Shown here in pieces: positions 32,677-39,505 of a stretch of DNA of 64,000 nt; positions within the stretch are counted from its first letter, which is position 1, and every line of letters begins with the position of its first letter. The translations under genes were made by a program, and so were the position numbers. The notes beneath the pieces are model-generated. The model made no database searches. It was not told where the DNA came from and saw only the letters and a program-made list of their open reading frames with translations. The stretch is taken from positions 62,001 through 126,000 of the forward strand of contig JAEVYU010000053.1 in NCBI GenBank assembly GCA_023392595.1, read 5' to 3'. The stretch is from Bacillota bacterium. GTDB taxonomy: Bacteria > Bacillota > UBA4882 > UBA8346.

Positions 32677-34145
32677 ACCAGCTCCACCTCCTTAAGAAAG
32701 TTAAAACTGTCCTGGGCAAGCCACCAATCGGTATACGGCAGTTTCACTCTGGAAGCCAAATTTTTAGCCAGGCTGCGATTGGCCAATGAATCGATAATCC
32801 GGTAGCCGAAATCCACCAAACCCTGATAGCCGAATGCACTGAACTCATCGGCGACCATGATCGAAGTGATACCCATCTTGGTAGCCCAAACAGCGGTCCC
32901 GCCATGGCGGGAAACATAGATATCCGGCCGCAAGCGGTTTAAAAGATTGAGCAATTCAAAATTTTGCTGGTCGCAAACACTGACCGGCAAGTCTTTTTTC
33001 CGGTTTCCGGCAATATGCAAAGTGGATTCAGGGCAGCTACCGTGGTCATAATGCGGGTCGAAATGCCAGGTAGCTCCCCAGATGACTTCGATACCCAATT
33101 CCTCCAAGACCCGGATGTAATTATGGCCAAAACTGGGCCCCATGCCGACGACGGCCTTTTTCCCCCTCAATCGAGAACGGATTTCTTCCAGTTGAGGCTC
33201 AATTCGTTGTTTCTCTTCGGCGATGAATGCTTCCACTTCTTTTTCTTTCCCGGCCGCCTTCCCCAGACCCCGTAACCAACTATCCATACCGGCTATGCCA
33301 TGCGGTTGCATGGATTTTACATAAGGAACCCCGTAATGCTCCTCCAGCCCGTTGCCGAAATATCCTCCCAATGTACCGCAAATACTGATTGTGGCAACAG
33401 ATTCCGATGTTTTGGATAGCTCCTCAATGGTACTGAAGGGGGCGATAAAAACCGGCCGTAGTCCGAAGCGGGCTAAGATCTCGGTAATCCTTTCTTTAGC
33501 GCTTCCTCTGAAATTAATCATATTGACCGCATTGGTTTTCTGCTGCGGCGGTTTGACAATCCAGGTTAAAATGGCATGATAAGCCGCATCAAAACCCGAT
33601 GCCCACACTTTGGAACGAAAACCCTCGCAAAAAACCGGTGCCAAGGGGATTGGGAGTTCCTGGCGTAATTCATCCAAAATCCCATTGATATCCTCTCCGA
33701 TAATCGCCGAGGTGCATGAAGTGGTTACAAAAATCGCTTTCGGGTTAAATCGGCGATAGGCTTCCCGGACTGCTTCCCGCAATTTGTTGGCAGCGCCAAA
33801 AACCGTATCTTCCTCAGTCATATTGGAACAAATGAAATTCACATTATGATACTCCCAGTTTCGCACCCGGTTACCCCACTTATTCTGGACATTGGCGCCA
33901 ATGGAATCGGCGGCGCAACCTATCGGAGCATGGCTAACGATGGCAGCGTCCCGAATACCCGACAAATGCCCCTGGGCGCAACCGGAACTACAAGCACTGG
34001 TCTGGCTGAAACTGCGTTCCCGGTTTTTCAGGCTGCACTCACTGGCTTTGACGGCCAGATCCTGAATGGTGCCTTGATACCCGGTAATTGCCCCCAAACG
34101 GGTTTCCCGGGTTGGAGATTCTAAACTTTGGATATTAATCGGCAT
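32673..34145 (-). CDS. Nitrogenase-like component-1 alpha subunit (pair 3, NifD-like)
   Basis: A 490-residue NifD/NifE-branch protein. The start is the ATG giving MPINIQSLES, behind GAGGAGG, matching the MPIN start of pair 2; the open frame continues 36 codons upstream only by running through attenuator copy E and is not coding. P-cluster-type cysteines are C52, C77 (HAPIGC) and C144 (TTSC). The NifD C275 equivalent is in TISICGTLGGYFG, 15 residues before HYGVPY. The His442 position is Phe (AFGYQG). VFCEGFRSKVWASGFDAA is a family block. It is likely the catalytic alpha subunit of a nitrogenase-like reductase; substrate unknown. Confidence 0.88.
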   Translation of the reverse strand: MPINIQSLESPTRETRLGAITGYQGTIQDLAVKASECSLKNRERSFSQTSACSSGCAQGHLSGIRDAAIVSHAPIGCAADSIGANVQNKWGNRVRNWEYHNVNFICSNMTEEDTVFGAANKLREAVREAYRRFNPKAIFVTTSCTSAIIGEDINGILDELRQELPIPLAPVFCEGFRSKVWASGFDAAYHAILTWIVKPPQQKTNAVNMINFRGSAKERITEILARFGLRPVFIAPFSTIEELSKTSESVATISICGTLGGYFGNGLEEHYGVPYVKSMQPHGIAGMDSWLRGLGKAAGKEKEVEAFIAEEKQRIEPQLEEIRSRLRGKKAVVGMGPSFGHNYIRVLEELGIEVIWGATWHFDPHYDHGSCPESTLHIAGNRKKDLPVSVCDQQNFELLNLLNRLRPDIYVSRHGGTAVWATKMGITSIMVADEFSAFGYQGLVDFGYRIIDSLANRSLAKNLASRVKLPYTDWWLAQDSFNFLKEVELV

Positions 34146-34204
34146 ACTGATTCCTCCTCGTTTTGAAATGTTTTGGATAAAAGAACTAAAACCCTTAATC
34201 AAAT

Positions 34205-34254
34205 AAAAAAGACTATGTGCTTTGGCTCCATAGTCTCCAGTATCTCTGGTCAAC
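34205..34254 (-). promoter_or_regulatory. Intercistronic attenuator element, copy E
   Basis: Outer stem AGU/ACU, UGA/AG loop and inner stem CCAG-AGAUA-CUGG, overlapping the terminator stem AGACTATG/CATAGTCT with a run of six T. It lies between the nifX-like gene and the pair-3 alpha gene, about 60 nt before the D-type start codon. Confidence 0.75.
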
Positions 34255-34271
34255 TTTTTAAAAGTTGAATT

Positions 34272-34306
34272 GTAACTTCACTGAAGTTACTTTTCAGTGA
34301 AGTTAC
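34272..34306. repeat. Inverted repeat between nifX-like gene and copy E
   Basis: GTAACTTCACTGA is repeated in inverted orientation as TCAGTGAAGTTAC after 9 bases, and a third half-copy lies inside. No T-run follows on either strand, so this is more likely an mRNA-processing hairpin or protein site than a terminator. Confidence 0.55.
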
Positions 34307-34315
34307 TTTACCAAT

Positions 34316-34675
34316 TCATTGGCAACTTTTTAAATGGTTTTTCACCTCATAGGAATTTTGTAATTTTTCCATGATTTGATCAATAGCTCCGGAAATAGCA
34401 AATCCCTTGATACCATTGGAAGCTAACTGCTGGGTTGCTCCAGGTCCAATCTGGTTTGCTAAAATAAAACGACAATCTTTGAGAACCTCAATGAGTGAAT
34501 CAATATCATGATGCTCCTGTGGCTCTTGAGCACAATGGGGAGGAATGATTTCTCTTACTTCAACCAGTTTAAAATGTTCATCAACCCGATCAAAGATTAA
34601 AAAATGGCGGGCCCTGCCGAAATGTTCATTGATATTTTGCCCGTCATTACTGGCAATAGCGACTTTAAAAGACAT
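34316..34675 (-). CDS. NifX/NifB-C-terminal-like cofactor-binding protein
   Basis: A 119-residue protein of the dinitrogenase iron-molybdenum cofactor biosynthesis family (NifX, NafY, VnfX, C-terminus of NifB). Visible blocks are KVAIASNDGQNINEHFGRARHFLIF, containing the conserved EHFGRA cofactor-binding His, and FILANQIGPGATQQLASNGIKGF. The start MSFKVAIAS sits behind GGAGG. Such proteins carry NifB-co or iron-sulfur precursors between NifB and scaffold or apo-enzyme. Its place directly upstream of the pair-3 genes, bracketed by two attenuator copies, supports a cofactor-delivery role for the nitrogenase-like enzyme. No NifB is in the window. Confidence 0.85.
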   Translation of the reverse strand: MSFKVAIASNDGQNINEHFGRARHFLIFDRVDEHFKLVEVREIIPPHCAQEPQEHHDIDSLIEVLKDCRFILANQIGPGATQQLASNGIKGFAISGAIDQIMEKLQNSYEVKNHLKSCQ

Positions 34676-34733
34676 GCTCCAACCTCCACCGGATTTATTC
34701 GATTTCTGGAACAAAATTTATCCCTTTTTAATA

Positions 34734-34792
34734 GAAAAAGGCCAAGCATCCTTGATGTAAAAATGCTTGGTCTCCAGTCTATCTAGTCAACC
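34734..34792 (-). promoter_or_regulatory. Intercistronic attenuator element, copy F
   Basis: Outer stem GGU/ACC, UGA/AG loop, inner stem CUAG-AUAGA-CUGG (one U-G pair replacing C-G), overlapping a terminator with CCAAGCAT/ATGCTTGG and a T run. No good promoter lies between it and cysK, so it probably gates read-through from cysK into the nifX-like gene and the pair-3 operon. Confidence 0.73.
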
Positions 34793-34906
34793 GTAAATTA
34801 AATCAGTGTTATAGGAAAGGAAATGGCGCCAACCCTTTAATGGCTGCTGTAAACAGCTCGAAAAAAACAGGGATCATAAGAATGAAAGAAACCTTCTTTT
34901 CGATTA

Positions 34907-35842
34907 TTAAATTTCCTGGAACAAGGGGGTTGACAAATACCGTTCACCGGTGTCCGGCAGCAATACCACAATGGTCTTTCCCTTATTTTCAGGCCGTTTG
35001 GCGATTTGCGTCGCGGCAAATGCGGCGGCTCCTGAAGAAATTCCTACCAATAGGCCTTCCACCCGGGCTAATTTCCGTGAAGTATCAAAGGCCTCTTCAT
35101 TTTTAACTTTGTAGATTTCATCGATCACTTCCCGGTTGATAATATCGGCTACAAAACCAGGCCCAATCCCTTGAATTTTATGGGGACCGGGATTACCGCC
35201 CGATAAGACCGGCGAATCAAAAGGTTCTACCGCAATAATTTGCACGCCGGGTTTTTTCTTTTTAAGTACTTCCCCGACACCGGTTATGGTGCCACCGGTA
35301 CCCACTCCGCCGACAAAAATATCCACTTTACCGTCGGTGTCGTTCCAAATCTCCTCAGCCGTGGTCTTGCGGTGAATCTCCGGATTGGCGGGATTTTTAA
35401 ATTGTTGCGGGATAAACGAATTCGGGGTCTGGGCGGCTAGTTCCTCCGCCTTCCGGATCGCTCCTTTCATCCCCTCCGAACCGGGAGTTAAAACCAGTTC
35501 GGCGCCGAGTGCTTTTAATAGATTCCGCCGCTCAATACTGAATGTTTCAGGAAGCGTGATAATCAACTTATAACCACGGGCTGCGGCGACAAAGGCCAGG
35601 GCGATTCCAGTGTTACCGCTGGTTGGCTCGATAATTACCGTATCTTTATTAATGAGTCCCCTTTCTTCCGCATCCTTGATCATGGCATAACCGATCCGGT
35701 CTTTAACGCTGCTTAAAGGGTTGAAATATTCCAATTTGGCAATGAGTTTCGCCTCAAAACCATTTTCCCGATTGTAATTGGTTAACTCCAAAAGGGGAGT
35801 ATTTCCAATTAAATCGGTAATACTTTTAGCAATTTTCGACAT
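34907..35842 (-). CDS. cysK: Cysteine synthase (O-acetylserine sulfhydrylase)
   Basis: A 311-residue fold-type II PLP enzyme with full CysK character: PLP lysine K47 in NPLSSVKDRIGYAMI, TSGNTGIALAFVAAARGYK, the phosphate-binding GVGTGGTITGVG and VGISSGAAAFAA at the C-terminus. It makes cysteine from O-acetylserine and sulfide, so it is the natural sink for sulfide released by the upstream desulfurising activities. It is the first gene after its own promoter; the nifX-like gene and third D/K pair follow on the same strand after attenuator copy F. Confidence 0.93.
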   Translation of the reverse strand: MSKIAKSITDLIGNTPLLELTNYNRENGFEAKLIAKLEYFNPLSSVKDRIGYAMIKDAEERGLINKDTVIIEPTSGNTGIALAFVAAARGYKLIITLPETFSIERRNLLKALGAELVLTPGSEGMKGAIRKAEELAAQTPNSFIPQQFKNPANPEIHRKTTAEEIWNDTDGKVDIFVGGVGTGGTITGVGEVLKKKKPGVQIIAVEPFDSPVLSGGNPGPHKIQGIGPGFVADIINREVIDEIYKVKNEEAFDTSRKLARVEGLLVGISSGAAAFAATQIAKRPENKGKTIVVLLPDTGERYLSTPLFQEI

Positions 35843-35909
35843 TCAAAGAACCTCCTCATTCATTTTAAAAATAAGTATTCATATAAATTTAGTAGGAATT
35901 ATTACTTTT

Positions 35910-35938
35910 ATAATACTGCTAAATCATAGTTTTGTCAA
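35910..35938 (-). promoter_or_regulatory. Promoter of cysK
   Basis: Minus-strand TTGACA and TATTAT with 17-nt spacing, followed by AGTAATAATTCCTACTAAAT, a degenerate relative of the CymR-like box. Confidence 0.72.
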
Positions 35939-35972
35939 TAAGTTCCTTTGGCACAAACATCATCAAAATATA

Positions 35973-36704
35973 TCATTGAACCCTTTGTAAAAAAAGTTTC
36001 GTCCGTTCCATGCTAGTATGTTCAAAAATATCACTCGGGCTGCCTTCTTCAATGATCAGGCCATCATCCATGAAAATGACGTGGTTTGCAACTTCGCGGG
36101 CAAAATTCATTTCATGGGTCACCACAATCATGGTCTTTCCTTCTCTGGCCAGGGACTTCATAACTTCAAGGACTTCCCCCACCAGTTCCGGATCTAATGC
36201 CGAGGTTGGTTCATCAAACAAAATGACTTGGGGTTCCATGGCCAACGCCCTGGCAATACCGACTCTTTGTTGCTGTCCACCTGAAAGCTGAGAGGGATAA
36301 AAGCTCATGCGGTCGCTCAAACCGACTTTATCCAACACTTGAATACTCTTTTCATAGGCAACGGTCCGCTCCAACTTCTTGACAATCAGCAAACCTTCCA
36401 TCACATTTTCCAGAGCCGTCTTGTTTTTGAACAAATGATAATGCTGAAAGACCATGGCAGTACTGCGGCGAATTCTATACGTTTCTTCTTTGGTCACCTG
36501 TTCTGAATTGATGATCAAATCTCCGACTTGAACGAGGCCTTTATCAGGACGTTCCAAAAAATTGATGCAACGGAGCAAAGTCGATTTCCCCGAACCGCTC
36601 GGTCCTAAGATCGTGATGGCTTCTCCACGTTCAACAGTCAAATTGATGCCTTTGAGGACTTTAGTATGATGGAAGGATTTATGTATATCTTGCAGCCGAA
36701 TCAT
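35973..36704 (-). CDS. Cystine-type ABC transporter ATPase (TcyC-like)
   Basis: A 243-residue polar-amino-acid ATPase: Walker A GPSGSGKST, Q-loop VFQHYHLF, signature LSGGQQQRVGIARALA, Walker B VILFDEPTSALD and H-loop VVTHE. It overlaps the permease stop (ATGA). With the single permease and single binding protein upstream it forms a compact TcyABC-like importer, probably for cystine. It is closely similar to the ATPase at 13718-14470. Confidence 0.9.
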   Translation of the reverse strand: MIRLQDIHKSFHHTKVLKGINLTVERGEAITILGPSGSGKSTLLRCINFLERPDKGLVQVGDLIINSEQVTKEETYRIRRSTAMVFQHYHLFKNKTALENVMEGLLIVKKLERTVAYEKSIQVLDKVGLSDRMSFYPSQLSGGQQQRVGIARALAMEPQVILFDEPTSALDPELVGEVLEVMKSLAREGKTMIVVTHEMNFAREVANHVIFMDDGLIIEEGSPSDIFEHTSMERTKLFLQRVQ

Positions 36705-37417
36705 GAGTTCTTCCCCCCTTCAAACTGTTTCACTCTCTTTTCCAAAAGTATCACGACTCTTTCAACAAAAATGCAAATGAGCCAGTAAAACAAAGCCACC
36801 ACAATATAAACTTCAAAGAACTGCAAGCCTCTGGCGCCCAAGATCTTGGCCTCGCCCATCATTTCCACGACTGAGATCATGAAAGCCAATGATGTATCTT
36901 TGATTAAACTAATCACTGTATTGCCGAAGCTGGGTAGAGCGACAGCCAAAGCCTGCGGGAAAATAATCCGGTACAAGCCCTGCCAGGTTGTCATTCCCAA
37001 TGACAAAGCCGCCTCCATTTGGCCCTTTTCAATGGCTTGGATGGCTGCCCGAATGGTTTCCGATAAATAAGCTCCTACATTCAGTGAAAAAGCGAAATAA
37101 ATAAAGACTATAGCTGGAATGCCATTTACATCAATATTCCAACCATAAGCCGCATGAGCATAATCCAAGAGCTTGGGAATTCCATAATAGGATAAATAAA
37201 TTTGAACCAAAAGTGGGGTTCCCCGAGTAAAGGAAAGATAGAACCCGGCAATTTGGTGGACTACCGGAATTTTATAGATTCGCACTAGTGCGGTGATGGT
37301 GCCAATGATTAAGGCAAAAAACATTGCCACAACCGTGATATTCAAAGTTACCGGTATCACCTTGAATATCTCCGGAATAATCGATGCCATAAATTGAAAA
37401 TCCAAAATTGGTTTCAT
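36701..37417 (-). CDS. Cystine-type ABC transporter permease (TcyB-like)
   Basis: A 238-residue HisMQ-type permease with about five membrane helices, FYLSFTRGTPLLVQIYLSYYG and the ATPase-docking loop MEAALSLGMTTWQGLYRIIFPQA. It is the only permease of this operon, so a homodimeric channel is expected, as in TcyABC and YckK-type systems. Confidence 0.9.
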   Translation of the reverse strand: MKPILDFQFMASIIPEIFKVIPVTLNITVVAMFFALIIGTITALVRIYKIPVVHQIAGFYLSFTRGTPLLVQIYLSYYGIPKLLDYAHAAYGWNIDVNGIPAIVFIYFAFSLNVGAYLSETIRAAIQAIEKGQMEAALSLGMTTWQGLYRIIFPQALAVALPSFGNTVISLIKDTSLAFMISVVEMMGEAKILGARGLQFFEVYIVVALFYWLICIFVERVVILLEKRVKQFEGGKNS

Positions 37418-37459
37418 CAGCTTCTATCCAATACACTTTTATTTGGGATAACCCATGGC

Positions 37460-38233
37460 TTATTGAGTGAAATCGGCTCCAAACCACTTTACCGATAAGT
37501 TAACCAGGGTGCCATCCTTTTTAAGTTCATTCAAGGCCTTGTTAAACTGTTCCTTTAATGCTCCACCTTCTTTATCCTGGCGAAACACAAAGAAACTCGG
37601 AACCAATGCCAGGGGTTTGCCTGCCAGTTTCACCTTTAAGTCCAGTTTTTTCACATTATAACCTACGGTCAGACGGTCGTTAACTGTGGCGTCAATCCTG
37701 CCGGCCACAATATCCTGTAAAACGGCGGTCATATTGCCGTCGTAATACTTGATATCGATTTTCTTATCTTTATTGGCATCCTCTAAAAGCTTAGCATAAT
37801 TACTCCCGACCCCGATCCCGACTTTTAAACCTTTTAAATCATCCAAGGTGCTGATACCATTTTTATCGGCCCTGACAATGATTTGGGCTCCTGAGATCAA
37901 ATAACTGTCGGAGAACAAATATTTTTTCTCCCGATCGGGATTTTTGCCGATTTCATTGGCAATCAAATCAAATTTCTTCGTCTCTAGGCTGAGAAACATA
38001 CTGTCCCATGGGGTTGGCACAAACTTTACTTCAACGTCCAGTTTCTTACCGATAGCTTTGACAACCTCGACATCATAACCGGTTAAATTATTTTTTTCAT
38101 CCACATATGTAAAAGGTGCATAAACTCCTTCCGTTCCTACTGTAATAACTCCCTTAGCGCCTGCAGGAATCAACAAACTGCTGAATAACAATCCCATGAC
38201 CATCGCCAAAATCAATTTTTGAAAAGTCTTCAT
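37460..38233 (-). CDS. Cystine-type family-3 solute-binding protein (TcyA-like)
   Basis: A 257-residue binding protein. The start MKTFQKLIL is placed behind GGAGGAG; a longer frame has no site. A signal peptide covers about residues 1-26, ending near AGAKG. SBP_bac_3 blocks include GTEGVYAPFTYVDEKNNLTG, DSMFLSLETKKFDLIANEIG and GLKVGIGVGSNYAK. No cysteine suitable for a lipobox is visible. First gene of the three-gene transporter operon under a promoter with a clear CymR-like box, so cystine is the most likely ligand. Confidence 0.88.
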   Translation of the reverse strand: MKTFQKLILAMVMGLLFSSLLIPAGAKGVITVGTEGVYAPFTYVDEKNNLTGYDVEVVKAIGKKLDVEVKFVPTPWDSMFLSLETKKFDLIANEIGKNPDREKKYLFSDSYLISGAQIIVRADKNGISTLDDLKGLKVGIGVGSNYAKLLEDANKDKKIDIKYYDGNMTAVLQDIVAGRIDATVNDRLTVGYNVKKLDLKVKLAGKPLALVPSFFVFRQDKEGGALKEQFNKALNELKKDGTLVNLSVKWFGADFTQ

Positions 38234-38317
38234 TTGCAATCTCCTCCAATAAATTTTAGATTTAAGTTCCAACTACCACAATTAAATTACACCTATAGGT
38301 TTACTAATATATTTAGT

Positions 38318-38346
38318 ATCCTACTGCCTTTTGTCATTTTTGTCAA
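38318..38346 (-). promoter_or_regulatory. Promoter of the cystine-type transporter operon
   Basis: Minus-strand TTGACA and TAGGAT with 17-nt spacing. Downstream lies an inverted repeat ACTAAATATATTAGT, then AGTAAACCTATAGGTGTAAT (38286-38305), the best CymR-like box in the window. Confidence 0.75.
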
Positions 38347-38380
38347 CCCAATCCTTTCTATACGGAAATGATTTCTTTGA

Positions 38381-39505
38381 TCAGATTTCCAAATCGGCCA
38401 TTAGATCTTCCGGTTCTTCCAGTCCCACCGATAAACGGATCAAGTTTTCGGTTATTCCCAGTTGATCCCTTTCAGGTTTAGGAATGGAAGCATGGGACAT
38501 TTTCACCGGATAAGAAAGGATCGACTCAACGCCTCCCAAACTGACCGCCACTGACCAGATTCGAGCCTGTTCCATAATAGCCCTGGCCCTATCCATGGTG
38601 TCCGTTTTAAATGAAAGAACCGCCCCGAAACCGGAGGCTTGAGCCTTGATAATTTCATGTCCCGGATGATCTTCTAGGCCCGGATAATAAACATCGCTAA
38701 CCCAGGACTGTTCTTTCAACCAATATGCTATCTTTAGCGCCGATTGCTGCTGTATCTCCATTCGAGCCCGCAAGGTTTTAATTCCCCGCATTAACAACCA
38801 ACAGTCCTGAGGTCCCAAAACTGCCCCAAAACCATTTTGAACAAAATAAACTTTGGCAGACAGCTCAGGGGACTTGGTAATCACCGCGCCGCCGATTACA
38901 TCGCTGTGGCCGCCCAAAAATTTGGTAGCGCTATGGATTACAATATCAACCCCCAAATCAAGCGGTCTTTGAAAATAAGGCGACAAAAAAGTATTGTCAA
39001 TCATGGTTATCAATCCGCGCCTTTTGGCGATTTCCACCGCTCCAACCAGGTCGGTGACTTTTAACAAGGGATTGGACGGGCTTTCTAAAAAGAGGGCCTT
39101 GGTATTGGGTTGGATAGCCTTTTCGATATTCTCCAGCCGAGTCATATCCACAAAGGTATGAGTGATGCCGAATTTATTGAAAAAACGGCTTAAAACCCGA
39201 AAAGTCCCCCCATAAATGTCGGCCGACACCACCAGATGATCGCCCTGCTCCAAAATAGCAAGCGATGAAGAAACGGCAGCCATTCCGGAAGCGAAAGCAT
39301 AAGCATAAGTCCCGTTTTCAATTGCAGCCAAGGTTTTTTCTAAGGCATCCCGGGTCGGATTTCCAGAACGGGCGTAATCAAAGGGCCCCGGGTGATCAAT
39401 ATCCTTTTGATGAAAAGTTGATGCCTGGTAAATGGGTATACTCAAAGCTCCGGTATTGGGATCAATTTCATGTCCGTTATGTAGAAGTAAAGTTCCATAT
39501 TTCAT
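38381..39505 (-). CDS. metC: Cystathionine beta-lyase
   Basis: A 374-residue Cys/Met-metabolism PLP enzyme. The start is MKYGTLLLHNG behind AAGGAG. It has DYARSGNPTRDALE, SGMAAVSS, MIDNTFLSPYFQRPLDLG, the PLP lysine in HSATKFLGGHSDVI, and SLGGVESILSYPVKMSHASIP near the C-terminus. As second gene of a SAM-riboswitch-controlled pair it matches metC of the Bacillus metIC operon (cystathionine to homocysteine). Lyase and synthase members of this family are hard to tell apart by sequence, so the exact reaction is inferred from order. It overlaps the upstream stop by ATGA. Confidence 0.85.
   Translation of the reverse strand: MKYGTLLLHNGHEIDPNTGALSIPIYQASTFHQKDIDHPGPFDYARSGNPTRDALEKTLAAIENGTYAYAFASGMAAVSSSLAILEQGDHLVVSADIYGGTFRVLSRFFNKFGITHTFVDMTRLENIEKAIQPNTKALFLESPSNPLLKVTDLVGAVEIAKRRGLITMIDNTFLSPYFQRPLDLGVDIVIHSATKFLGGHSDVIGGAVITKSPELSAKVYFVQNGFGAVLGPQDCWLLMRGIKTLRARMEIQQQSALKIAYWLKEQSWVSDVYYPGLEDHPGHEIIKAQASGFGAVLSFKTDTMDRARAIMEQARIWSVAVSLGGVESILSYPVKMSHASIPKPERDQLGITENLIRLSVGLEEPEDLMADLEI

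Noticed and set aside
34146..34253. N-terminal extension of the pair-3 alpha subunit by 36 codons
   Set aside because: It runs through attenuator copy E and its terminator, and the internal ATG has a strong GAGGAGG site and matches the MPIN start of the pair-2 homologue.
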